Shown here: piece after piece, positions 11,173-21,790 of the stretch
Numbering within the stretch: the stretch's first letter is position 1
Layout of the letters: the number at the start of each line of letters is the position of its first letter
Made by a program: the position numbers and the translations under genes
The notes under the pieces: generated by a model
Databases searched by the model: none
Seen by the model: only the letters and a program-made list of their open reading frames with translations
What the model was told of the DNA's origin: nothing
DNA from: Jacaranda mimosifolia
Taxonomy: Eukaryota; Streptophyta; Magnoliopsida; Lamiales; Bignoniaceae
Direction: 5' to 3'
DNA length: 64,000 nt
Assembly (NCBI GenBank): GCA_018894105.1
Contig: CM032121.1
Coordinates: 25,698,230 to 25,762,229, forward strand

Positions 11173-12124
11173 GTACTTAATCTCCATGGTCGATGTCCAA
11201 CCTCAAGCACATGGAGCCCAACTAATTAGTTTAAATGAATGCTTTTGGAGAACTATTCTAGCTCTACGTGTACCATGCAAATATCGTCTTTCCATTTCTT
11301 ATCTCCTGACAGAGGCCTAGGGTAAGATATTTGTTGGCTCTTTAATAGCCTCGATACTATGTTTCTATTCTCAATATTCGATTCTCCTTTATGACCTCAT
11401 ATTTGGAAAACTCCTTTTTCAAATTGTCATACTACCTTGTGCAAGGATTTCTTTGAATCGATTATTATAGAATAGATAGAAGATGTACTCACCCTTCACA
11501 ACAACGAGGAGTCAGATCCTATCTTGGATCCCACAAACCTCTACGACTAAGTAGCTCATGCCCAATCTCTACCCGAACAACCTATTACGTGGTCAAGAAA
11601 AAGTTAAAACATAAGGACCTAAACACAATGTTACCATGAGTTCTTAGGTCAAAGGACTAATTATATGCACTAGCAAAAGCTGGAGAACTTGCCACCACCG
11701 ACTTGCCTCTTCGGCTACCTAGTAGATTCTCTAGACGGGCCTTTAGTGAACTTGCTCTGCAACAAGCACTCATTAATATGCACACATATCTCATATGATA
11801 TTGCTTATGAAATGTTGCAACATCCAACCCTTTGATTTATGCATCGTTAGTGCAAGTCTACCCAGATCTTAGATGTCTTGTCTTGTAAGATCCTACGACT
11901 TGGAAGATTTAAGATCATGATCGTGTAAGCATTGCTTTATGATCACTACCCAGTGCATGACCAAGTCCCGTAGTCTTGTTTGATCTAAGGGCTTCAACCA
12001 AATGCTAGTGAAGTAAATATAAGATAAATATGGACATATAATGAATATCATTCAATCAAGATTGTATCACAAGTGAAATAGTTTACAAGCCAATCTAATT
12101 AGCTTGCAGGGCACTACTCAAACA

Positions 12125-12488
12125 TGGTCATGAGCTTTTAATATTGATTTTATTTATTTCAAATTATTGAAAAAGGTTGTATTAAATAGGGCTTGCATGC
12201 CTCGTAATTTCTATCTTGTAAACATTAATCACTAGGAGTGAGGATTTCTTTCTCATGTAAATGTTACAAGGAGCAAGGAAAACCATTGGAGGCATGAAGA
12301 CCTATAAATGTATGGGATACACTCATGTAATAGCTAGATTTAATCAACTCACTTAAAATCAACTAGGTGATTCACTAATGGCTCTAAGTGCACCACTTGG
12401 TTAAGACTCATGGTCATCCCACACTAGGAGCATGCTAGGTGCATTTACCTATTTATGTTTTCCATATCCTATTGATGTATGAGATGCA
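12125..12488 (+). other. A2 leader, second part
   Basis: Leader between the M and N insertions. Its first five bases are the right target duplication of M and its last five (ATGCA, 12484-12488) the left one of N. It contains the GCATGC-loop hairpin CTAGGAGCATGCTAG at about 12424-12441. Confidence 0.85.
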
Positions 12489-13278
12489 TGCTGGAATAAT
12501 AGCCTACAAGCCAACTAGATTGCTGTTGTAAACTATTTCACTTGTGATACAATCTTGATTGATTGATATTCTTTAAATGGCCATCTTCATCTTATGCACA
12601 TATTTATTTCACTGCCATTTGGTTGAATCCTTTATAGATCACACAAGACTAAGGGACTTGATCACGCACTAAGTGAAGATCATGAAATAAGTCTTACACG
12701 ATTGTGATCTTAAAAAACTTCCAAGTCGTAGGATCTTATGAGACTAAGGGCATCTAAGATCCGAATAGACTTGCACTAATGATGCATTAATCCAAGGAGT
12801 TGGATATTACTCCATTTCATGAGAAATGTCATATGAGATATGGGTGCATGTTAGTGGCTGCTTGTTAGTGAACAAGGCACTGAAGACCCACCTAAAGAAT
12901 CCACTAGATAGCTGTAGTGGCAAGTTCTCCAACTTATGCTAGTGCATATAATTAGTCATTTGACCTGAGGATCCATTGTAACCTTATGTTTAGGACCTCA
13001 TGCTTTGACTCTTTCCTGGCCACATAGCTGGTCGTTCGGATGGAAATTTGGTATGAGTTGCTTAGATATGGAGGTTTATGAGATCCAAGATAGGATCCAA
13101 CTCCTTGTCTTTGTGAAGGGCAAGTACATTTTCTATGTATTCTATAATGATCGATTCCATGAAATTCTTGCTCAAGATAGTATGCCAATTTGGAAAAGGG
13201 GTTTTCCAAAGATGGGGCTATAAAGGGAATCGAACGTTGAGAATAGAAACATAGAATCGAGGCTATTAGGGAGCCAAT
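12489..13278 (+). repeat. N 5' LTR, first about 790 bp
   Basis: Begins TGCTGGAATAATAGCC next to the target duplication. It matches the start of other LTRs up to the GGCTATTAGGGAGCCAA block and then passes directly into leader sequence (GAGGACCGTTGGAGGCAT) at about 13278. A short frame at 13005-13223 is the same LTR frame seen at 2339-2521 and 29672-29911. Confidence 0.85.
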
Positions 13279-13321
13279 AAAGAGTGAAGAGGACCGTTGG
13301 AGGCATAGAGACCTAAGAAGA
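13279..13321 (+). other. N leader fragment before P
   Basis: About 40 bp of leader (GTTGGAGGCATAGAGACC). Its last five bases GAAGA (13317-13321) duplicate 24435-24439 on the far side of P. Confidence 0.8.
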
Positions 13322-14276
13322 TATTGGAATAATGCCCTACAAGCTAATTAGATTGGCCTTGTCAACTATTTCCTTGTAAAATAATCCTAATTGAATGATA
13401 TTCATTATATTGCCATGTTCATCTTGTGCTCATTGTTTTCTTCACTTGCATTTGGATGAAGCCCTTATATTACATTAGACTATAGGACTTGGTCACGCAC
13501 TGGGTGGTGATCATGGAATAAGTCTTACATAGTCGTGATCTTAAAAATTCCAAGTCATAGGATCTTACGAGACAGGGCATCTAAGATACGGATAGACTTG
13601 CACTAACGATGCATAAATCCTAGGGTTAGATGTTGTTCTATTCCATGAGCAATACCATATGAGATATGGATGTATGTTAGTGGATGCTTGTTAGACAACA
13701 AGGCAATGAAGGCTCGCCTGGAGAATCCACTAGATAGCCGAAGTGGCAAGTCATTAGTGGTAAGTTCTCTAACTTACGCTAGTGCATATTATTAGTCCTT
13801 TGACTTGAGGATCCATGGTAACGTTGTGTTTGGTCCTTATGCTTTGACTCTTCCTTGGTCACTTAGCAGACCACTCGAGTTGAGATTTGGCATGAGGTAC
13901 TAGGAATGGTGGTTTGTGAGATCCAAGACAGAATCCGACTCTTCACTTTTGTGAAAGGCGAGTACATCTCCTATGCATTCTATAATGATCAATTCTGAGA
14001 AATTGTTGTGCAAGGTGATGTGATAATATGGATAGGTGTTTCCAAAGATGAGGTCACTAAGGGAATCAAACATTGAGAATACAAGCATAGTATCGAGGCT
14101 ATAAGGGAGCCAACTAATATCTTACCTTAAGCCTCTTTCGGGAGATATGAGAAGGAAGGACCATATTTGCATAGTACGCATAATGCTAGAATGGTTCTCC
14201 AAGAGCATTCATTTCGGCCAATTAGTTGGGTTCCATGGGCTTGAAGTTGGACATCGACCATGGAGATCGGGTACTC

Positions 14277-14730
14277 TTCAATTAATGAGATTAATTGAAT
14301 TGAGTCGCTTAGTTTAAAGAAGTTTAAACTATTGTGAATATTTGATATTCCATAAGTCACAAAGAGTTGTAAGCCCATGTCCAATGAATGGTAGAACCTA
14401 ATGGTCACACACAAAAGCTAATAGCTTGACCTATTGAAGAAAGAAGAATTCTCTAAGAGTAAGAAAATTCACGACTGAATTATGGAAGAGGTGAAAATTG
14501 AAGTCATTTTTGGCTTGATCAATTTAAAAGTTAAATTGATCAATTTAATTTGAGAGTTAAATTAAAATATATTAATTAAAATTTAATTAATTGATGCCAC
14601 ATGACTATCAATTGGTCAAATTAATTTAAGAGTTAAATTAATTTTGACTAGCTTAAAGAGTTAAGCGATTTGACTTAAGTGTTAAGTCAAATGATTATTA
14701 ATTAAATTAAAGTATTTAATTTAATTTAAT
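14277..14730 (+). repeat. LTR hairpin ladder, P 5' LTR
   Basis: Opens with stem TTCAATTAAT and loop GAG (14277-14299), followed by TTTAAA/TTTAAA, GAATAT with loop TTG, TTAATTTAA with loop GAG, TTGACTTAA with loop GTG, and a closing AATTAAATTAAA-type stem. The same series remains in the truncated 3' LTR at 23244-23625. Confidence 0.7.
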
Positions 14731-14935
14731 TGGAGAGTTGATTTAGGAGAAATTATTAAATGAAGGGTTTATTTAATAAGGAATTGGAATTTAATTGGAA
14801 GACATTTCATAAGATGAAATGTGAGCTTCAATTAATATTTTTATTCACTAATCACTAAATGTTAGTTGCCACCTTGGCATGGACACTTGGCACCCTCTCC
14901 TTGAGGATGGTGCATGACCACACACCATCCCACTC

Positions 14936-14951
14936 CTATATATACATATGG
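14936..14951 (+). promoter_or_regulatory. TATA region of P 5' LTR
   Basis: CTATATATACATATGG at the conserved LTR position; the paired 3' LTR has CTATATAAACATATGG at 23825-23840. Confidence 0.5.
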
Positions 14952-16021
14952 CATGATGATGGGCAGCCACTTAGTCTTGCAAGCAAGATGTGATTATTCT
15001 CCCAACAAATTTAAGTAGTGGCATCTAATTTGTTAGCATCCCCATTATTCTCTCCAACCTCCCACACATTCCACCTCCATTCTGTTGGAATAGTGCCCAA
15101 CAAGCCAATTAGATTAGCCTTGTAAAAGTTATTTCTTTATAAAACAATCTTGATTGAACGTTATTCTTTATATGATCACATTTATCTTATGCTTTATATT
15201 AATTCACTTGCATTGGTATGAAGCCCCTAGATCACTTATAACTATGGGACTTGGTTTGGTGACCATGGAATAGTCTCACACGGTCGTGATCTTAAATCTT
15301 CCAAGTCATTGGATCTTAAGAGATGGGTGTATCTAAGATCCGAATAGACTTGCACTAACAATGCATAAATCCAAGAGTTTGATAATGCTCCATTCTATGA
15401 GCAACTGTATGAGATATAGGTGCATGTTAGTGGGTGCTTGTTATAGAATAAGGCACTGAAGACCCTCCAAAGAATCTACTAGATAGCTATAGTGGCAAGC
15501 CAATAGCAGTTAATTCTCCCGCTTATGCTAGTGCATATTATTAGTCCTCTGACTTGAGGATCCATGGTTGTGTCCGGTCCTCATGCTTTGACTCTTTCTT
15601 GGCCACTTAGCAGGTCTTTTGGGTTGAGGTTGGGTATAAGCTACTTGGCATAGAGATTTGTGAGATCCAAGATGGAATCCGACTTCTCGCTTTTGTGAAG
15701 GGCGAATGCATCTCCTATGTGTTCTATAATGATCGATTCCAAGAAATCCTTGCGCAAGGTGGTGTGACAATTTGGAAAAAGAGTTTTCCAAAGGTGAGGT
15801 CACATAAGGGAATCGAACATTAAGAATAGAGACATAGTGTCGAGACTATTAGGGAGCCGGCAAATATCTTGCCCTAGGCCTCTTTCGAGAGATAGGAGAC
15901 GGAAGGACTGTATTTGCATGGTACGCGTAGAGCTATAATGGTTCTCCAGAATATTCATTTCAGCCAATTAGTTGGGATCCATGGGCTTGAAGTTGGACAT
16001 CGACCATGGAGATTGGCTACT

Positions 16022-16480
16022 CTTCAATTAACGAGAATAATTGAATTGAGTCGATTAGTTTAAAAAGAGTTTTAAACTAAAATGAATATAAGATTCGAAT
16101 GTCAAAAAAAAAAAATTGAGCCCATGTCCAATGAATGGTAGAACCTATTGGGTCACACACAAAAGTCAAATTGCTTCCAAAATTAGTAGAGCAATTTTCT
16201 AAGTGTTAGAAAAATCACCATTTGGTGACCGATTTTCAAGGTTCCAATCTAACGGTCAATTTTGGTTTGATTAATTTAAGTGTTAAATTAATCAACTAAT
16301 TTAAGAGTTAAATTAGAGCAATAATTAAGTAGTTAATTATTTGTTACCATGTTGACCATCAATTGGACAAGTTGACTTAAAGAATTAAGTTGACTAATTT
16401 AAGCTTAAAAGTTAAGCTTGTTTGATTTAAGAGTTAAATCAAAGGTTAACTAATTAAATTAAAGTGTTTAATTTAATTAA
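16022..16480 (+). repeat. LTR hairpin ladder, O
   Basis: Includes TTGATTAATTTAA with loop GTG, AGTTGACTTAA-type and TTGATTTAA with loop GAG, and TAATTAAATTAAA with loop GTG near the end. Confidence 0.7.
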
Positions 16481-16687
16481 TGGGAAAATTACTTTTTTGA
16501 GGAAAAATTTAAATGAAGTGTTCATTTAAATTAGCATCTTAATTAATTTGGAATTAGATTCCAAATGAAATTGAAATGCACATGAAATTCAAATAAGACT
16601 TGAATTTGAATTTTGCCAATTTGGCATGCCACTTGGGTGGTCACCTTGAGGAAGATGTGATGCCAACTAGCATCACACCTTCCACCC

Positions 16688-16707
16688 TCTATATATAGAT
16701 ATAGAGT
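16688..16707 (+). promoter_or_regulatory. TATA region of solo LTR O
   Basis: CTCTATATATAGATATAGAG: a TATA motif lying within a perfect 8-bp inverted repeat (CTCTATAT/ATATAGAG). Confidence 0.55.
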
Positions 16708-17123
16708 GCTTGCAAAATTCAAAATTATCATTGTTGAAAAGTGTGAGAATTAGATTCTTGCATTCCCTCTTAAAGGAGGCCAATTTTTAGGTTGGAGAAT
16801 TTTTCAGGTGTGATCCAGAAGGATTTTGGGCTCCAATTTTTAGCAGTAGCTTCCCTTGTATGTGGAGGTGTTGCATATTTAATTTCGTAATTTTTGGAGC
16901 TATAGCCTGGGCAAACATTGCCATCTTTCCGCTGTGTTGGTTCCAGACAATTTATGGATTAGTTAGAGATAATTGATCTTCTCCTTGTTTTTGAGTTAAA
17001 GAGGTAATTCTTTATCCTAATCTATAGCATGACTAGATCCTTGATGGCTTGAATAACTTAGCTATTTTCAAGCTTATGAAGTTTTGATTTATAGATCCTA
17101 ACGCTACTCCTGCCTTCACATTC

Positions 17124-17604
17124 TTCCAAGCCTTCTCTTCTCCCCTCTCTGAAAATATCTCCAGCTATATTGTAGAGATAAGGTCCTAGCTATGGTGTGT
17201 GGACTATGTTATTAGAGGCCAACCGTTTGGTTTCTACTGCTCTTGTTTGAGGCAGTTTCTGGCAGCCGATTGTGGGCATTTCTCGAAAGCTTTTTGATCT
17301 TCTGTTTTGGCTAATTTTTGGAGTGTTACATCCTCAGGGTATGGTGACATTACATTAAAAATTTTAGCTTAAAATAAGGAGTCTAGCCTTAGGAAAAATG
17401 TTTGTGAATCTGCTGCGCCAGTGAGGAATTTCTTGAACGGTTGAAGAAGAGTTTTCTTACTCCTTGAATTTTCTGATTTCACCAAGTTAACTTCCCCCTG
17501 TAAATCTAATTTATATGCATGTATTGATCCTTTTGGGTGTGTGAGGGCTGGTTATATTCATGTGTTTTCATAATATTTGGATCCTAGTGCCATATACACC
17601 TACA
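17124..17604 (+). repeat. P 5' LTR, right part
   Basis: Continues the LTR interrupted by O and ends CCTACA before the AG spacer and primer-binding site. The matching part of the 3' LTR is about 23972-24434; by eye the two are roughly nine-tenths alike, so P is not recent. Confidence 0.9.
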
Positions 17605-17606
17605 AG

Positions 17607-17619
17607 CGGCATCAGAGCC
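17607..17619 (+). other. Primer-binding site of P
   Basis: CGGCATCAGAGCC, two changes from TGGTATCAGAGCC, after the spacer AG. Confidence 0.85.
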
Positions 17620-19603
17620 GTGTTCATGCATGGATTTGGATTTTGCTTGGCTTGGATGATTGGTTCTTGTGAAGAATTGATCAAAATCACCATATAATCG
17701 ATTCATATGATGGGTTGGATTGTATGGATGATCTTTCTTGTGGCTCCTTGGTTTATGAATTAAATCATGCTATTATGTGCTTTAAGTGTTAAATCATGTG
17801 ATGAGTATGTTTTAATTCATTTTGCTAATGTTGAATTTTAGATTTGGCATTGGTGGGTGTTATATGATGATATAGCATGTTTTGAGTGACCTCAAGTTGT
17901 TTTGGTCATTTTTGGGTCCAATATGATTGGATATTTTTGGAGATTTTTGAAAAATATGATTCTTGCTTAAGCTTGTTTTTCAAGCATCTTTGGGCACTTG
18001 ATATTTCAGTTTTAAAAGCTGTTTTAATCTGAAATCTTCACCTATGTTGTGTGTTTTGATGTTTAGAAGTTGTTCTAACATTCTTGGTGCACAAAAGTTG
18101 AGCTGGAAAGGGCTTGACTCGGTCATGACCCCAAAACAGGGGAGCTACCGGCACTTGGCAGGCCACAGTAGGGCAGTGGCTGAGAGCTACTGCCTAGCAG
18201 TGAGCAAGCCTTGGCCAGCAGGCCCTTGTTGGGATTGGCATGAGTTTTGAGCCCTTCCCTTGGTTCCTTTAGTGACCAAACTTGTTTTGAAACATACACA
18301 TTGCTTGCACAAATGTTGTGCGAGGCCTCAAAATTATGTTGGACATTTTTTGTTGCTTTTAAAACTTGTTAAAGTTGATCTACAATTATGGCACTAATAT
18401 GATGCATAAGCGTTATGCTTGTTCTTGCTTGACCAATTATTTATTGATTTGATTAGCATTTAATTGATGGAATTGAATGTCAATCCTTGGTTTATTTATT
18501 GTTCTTTTAAATGTTGAATGGATGATGAACGAATTGGGATGATCATGAGCCTTTAATATTGATTTTATTTGTTTCAAGTTGTTGAAAAGGGTTGTATTAA
18601 ATTGGCACTTGCATGGTTCTTTTATTTCTGTCTTGTAAATATTATGAGAGTAGAATCACTAGGAATGAGAATTTCTTTCTCATGTAAATATTGCAAGGAG
18701 CAAAGAAGACCTTTAGAGGTATGAAGAGCCATCAATGTATGGGATACACTCATGTAACAGCTAAATTTAATCAACCCACTTAAAATCAACTAAGTGGTGC
18801 ACCGATGGCTCTAATACACCACTTGGTTAGGCTCATGGTCATCCCACCCTAGGAGCATGCTAGGCGCATTTACTTATTTATGCTTTCCATATCCTATTGA
18901 TGTATGAGATGCACGATTAGGATATAGAGAACCTAAATAAGAAAATAAAATAATGAGATCTTTGCAAGCAAAAACCCTCCACTTAGAATCTCTAAGTACT
19001 TTCAAATATCAAGTCAAAATGGATACAAGTTAAAAGAGTTTAACTAATCCACGCCTTCTACCAATAATATGTGGCATGATGATGCTACCATTGTTTGTGT
19101 GATGTCTCACTCTTGTGAGTCACACTTATAGTAGAAAGCTGTGACCATGTACTTAGCATAAGATGAACCTTTGATTTGAGAATGTCCATGCATTGGCACA
19201 TGAGTCGTGGGATGTTGTGGACCTATCTCGAATTGAAGTATGATTGGTAGGTATGACTTGACACATAGTAATGTGGATGTCTCACGAGTTATAGGTCTAC
19301 ATGAAAAGCGAAGCAAAATATATCAAGAGTTGTATGAGATGCAATTAGCAAAAGTTGCTTATCTTTGGATTGTTTGTGGATATCTCATAGGTTGTGGGTT
19401 CACTTGCAAGTCCTTAGGATCTTGATTATCACTAGGAAATATGATTTCTCAAATTCTTCTAAGGGGTGATGGATTTGATAAAATAGTGGGAGAAAAACAT
19501 GCTTGAAAGACTATGAACATGTTTTTTTTTAGTATCCATATTTAATCACACGCTTATACTTTTTTTTTACCTCTTGTAGATTTTTGAAATCTTCAAAATC
19601 AAA
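17620..19603 (+). other. P leader (about 1.98 kb, complete)
   Basis: The most complete leader in the window. No conserved frame is visible; the small frame in the GC-rich patch at 18044-18250 is not kept in the other copies. Structural blocks: inverted repeat around 18787-18821, GCATGC-loop hairpin at about 18847-18870, shared-loop set at 19097-19403. Confidence 0.85.
19097..19403 (+). promoter_or_regulatory. Leader shared-loop hairpin set, copy P
   Basis: Sites at 19097-19125 (GTGTGA/TCACAC), 19185-19221 (TCCA../TGGA), 19272-19301 (TGTGGA/TCTACA) and 19376-19403 (GTGGA/TTCAC). Loops are of the GTCTCACGAGTTG class at sites 1, 3 and 4; site 2 is GCACATGAGTCG. Two stems need G-T (G-U in RNA) pairs. 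Confidence 0.6.
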
Positions 19604-20734
19604 ATGGTTAAAAATCTACTTGCAAGTATTTTGGAAACCAATAAACTCACCATGCCTAACTTCCAAGATTGGCTAAAAGACCTTAAGATAATTCTTGACT
19701 TTGAAAAGAGGACTTATATCCTTGATCAAAGTCCCGCAAAAACAATTAGCGATGACGCCACTAACGAGATGCGTAAATGGTTCACAAAATTTGTAGATGA
19801 TAATCTGCAAGTGAGATGCGACATGTTGGCCTCCATGACTAATAAGCTTCAAAAGACTCATAAACACATAAAACATGCTCACAAGATCTATGTGCACCTA
19901 CAAGAGTTATACGGTGTACAGTCGAGACACGAAAGGTTCACATTGCCGAAGTGGCTCTTTACGTTGAGGATGGTGAGAGGTCTAGTGTCCATGATCATGG
20001 GCCATGGGCCAAAGATAATTGGACTCATCGAGAAGCTTGGACAACTTGATGTAATCATAGACAATTACCTATATGTGGATTTGAACCTCCAGTCATTGCC
20101 ACCATCATTTGACCAATTTGTTATGAAATTTAACATGTCCAAGCAAACAGTGATGATTAATGAATTGGTGAATATGCTTGTGACCGCTAAGGTGACGATG
20201 AAAAAGGAAAAGTCCCTTATGCTTGCTTTTTTCTCCAAGTTGAAAGGTCCTAAAGGCCTAAGATATGGAGGTAAGGGGAAGAAGAGTTCTTCCTCAAAAG
20301 GGAAGCAACCTATAAAATGTTCCGGGGGAGTTAATAAAAAAGCCAAAGCCGAGGCAAACTATTTCCACTGTGATGAAAAGAAGCACTGGAAAAAGAACTA
20401 CAAGGCTTACCTTGCAGCCCTTGAGAAGGGTATGTGCTTTATTGAAGTGCATCTAACGACCAAATCTTCCTTATGGGTATTTGATATTGCATGTGGTTTT
20501 CACCTTTGTAATTCATTACAGGGGATGGAAAGAAGAAAGTGTTTGCGTGAAGGGGATATGATCCTCCACTTAGGAAATGGAGCAAAAGTTGCCGCCACCT
20601 TCCAACACATAATCAAGTTGGACTTGGGGCATTCTAGTATTGTACTTAATCCAGTTTATTATGTACCGAATCATGTTAAGAACATTATATTGATTCTCGT
20701 TCTTCATTTTGAAGAATATGGTTTTCTATATTGA
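19604..20734 (+). pseudogene. P gag-protease (376-codon open frame)
   Basis: The longest open frame in the window, starting at the ATG shared with A1 and Q. Residues 1-200 are the capsid-like gag part (NFQDWLKDLKIILD, KFVDDNLQVRCDML, HIKHAHKIYVHLQELYGV). Residues 200-250 are a basic Ser/Lys-rich linker. Residues 253-266 are the zinc knuckle, but its first and last Cys are Tyr (Y-F-H-C..H..Y), so zinc binding should fail. Protease follows; its active site at 294-296 is Asp-Ile-Ala where Asp-Thr-Gly is usual in the enzyme class. The frame closes early at VLHFEEYGFLY, before the pre-integrase segment. It is open over its length but functionally broken. Confidence 0.85.
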
Positions 20735-21790
20735 ATGGGACATTGAAAGCATTGAAGAATGCACATTCAACTAAGTAAAAAAAAAAAAGTTAGATAACCA
20801 AGAAGATACCATCCTTTGACATGCAAGACTTAGGCGTATCTCTAAGAATAGGATGAGCAAGATAGAAGCTCTCAAAACACTAAAAATTAGTGGCATGGAG
20901 GACCTTCCTACTTGTGAATCCTGTTTAAAGGGAAAAATGACCAAGGCTCCTTTTGTAAGACAATCGGAGCGCTCCACAAGTCCTTTGTATTTGATTCATA
21001 CGGATGTTTGTGGCCTCTTAAGACTTAGTGCGAGAAATGTCTATTCTTACTTCATCACCTTCACCGATGATTCTAGTCAGTTCGGACACATGTATGTTAT
21101 GAAGTACAAGTCCAAAGCATTTGAAAAGTTAAAAGAGTATAAGAATGAAGTGAAAAAGCAATTAGGACTTAGCATTAAAGCTCTTCGATCAGATTGAGGG
21201 AGAGAATACTTAAGTACTGAATTCTTGGATTATATGAAAGATAACAGGATTCTCTCACAATAGACTTCGCCCAGCACACCCTAACATAATGGAGTAGCCG
21301 AAATAGAAACCATACCTTGTTAGACATGGTGCGTTCCATAATGAGTTTTTTCAATGTGCCCATATCCTTTTGGGGATACGCCTTAGAAATGATGGAAAAG
21401 TTATGAAATATAGTACCTTCAAAGTTGGTGCCAGAACATCGCATGAGATGTGGTGTGGCAAAGCACCCTTTTACCACTACCTTAGGGTTTGGGGGTCTCC
21501 TACTTACGTGAGACGAATAGTGGGAGACAAGTTGGATAGTAGATCCATCTTGTGCAAGTTTGTGGGATACCCAAGAGAATCCATGGGTTATTGTTTTTAT
21601 GATCTTTCGAAATAAAGAGTGTTTGTTTCAAAGAACGCCACCTTTTTGTAAAAGGATTTTCTATTAGATAGAAATGGCATTATTGTTGAAATTGATGAAG
21701 TTTAAGATGATCATCAAATCCCACAAGTAGTGGAAATAAGTGAGCCATAAGAGCCTCACACACAACTTCTGAGAAGGTCGAACCGAACCA
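20735..21790 (+). pseudogene. P integrase
   Basis: After a short deletion around 20735-20800 that removed part of the pre-integrase region and left an A-tract, the zinc-binding remnant reads MSKIEALKTLKISGMEDLPTCESCLKGKMTK (20853 on). The catalytic core reads LIHTDVCGLLRLS, FITFTDDSSQFGHMY and IKALRSD, then an in-frame TGA at about 21195 where the family has CAA. A stop also replaces the SQW tryptophan codon. The C-terminal part (21370-21615) carries SHEMWCGKAP, LRVWGSPTYVRRIVGDKLDSRSILCKFVGYPRESMGYCFYD. It is inactive: several stops and frameshifts. Confidence 0.85.

Larger units (their letters stand above)
4888..12124 (-). mobile_element. Copia element M, minus strand, 3'-truncated
   Basis: Read on the minus strand: full 5' LTR (12124-9923), primer-binding site (9920-9908), leader (9907-7948), gag (7947-about 7100), protease, integrase, first part of reverse transcriptase, then a junction at about 5308 into the last 420 bp of the 3' LTR (5308-4888). 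Target duplications TGATC/TGGTC flank it in the A2 leader. The rest of RT, all RNase H, the purine tract and most of the 3' LTR were removed by one deletion. Confidence 0.9.
9923..12124 (-). repeat. M 5' LTR (2202 bp)
   Basis: On the minus strand it starts TGTTTGAGTAGTGCCC (12124 downward) and ends GGCTTTA at 9923. It includes the hairpin ladder (plus-strand 10741-11172) and a TATA region at 10524-10546 (minus strand). It is the only complete LTR of M. Confidence 0.9.
13322..15082 (+). repeat. P 5' LTR, left part
   Basis: Starts TATTGGAATAATGCCC after the duplication. It holds the ladder 14277-14730 and a TATA region near 14936. It is interrupted at 15082 by O and continues at 17124. Without O the LTR is about 2242 bp. 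Confidence 0.9.
15083..17118 (+). repeat. Solo LTR O inside P 5' LTR
   Basis: Starts TGTTGGAATAGTGCCC and ends CTTCA, with the perfect duplication CATTC at 15078-15082 and 17119-17123. No internal region remains, as expected after recombination between the two LTRs of an element. The uninterrupted site is present in the P 3' LTR (CACCTCCATTCTTCCAAGCC at about 23962-23981), which independently proves the insertion. It contains its own ladder (16022-16480) and TATA region. Confidence 0.95.

Noticed and set aside
15528..15803. Minus-strand frame recurring in LTRs O and Q (also 46659-46967)
   Set aside because: It opposes the equally recurrent plus-strand frame; similarity follows from LTR homology and it is not kept in the other LTRs. 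It has no coding evidence beyond that.
19604..20734. Intact, working gag gene of P
   Set aside because: The frame is open, but the zinc knuckle has lost two Cys, the protease site is altered and the downstream pol is broken.
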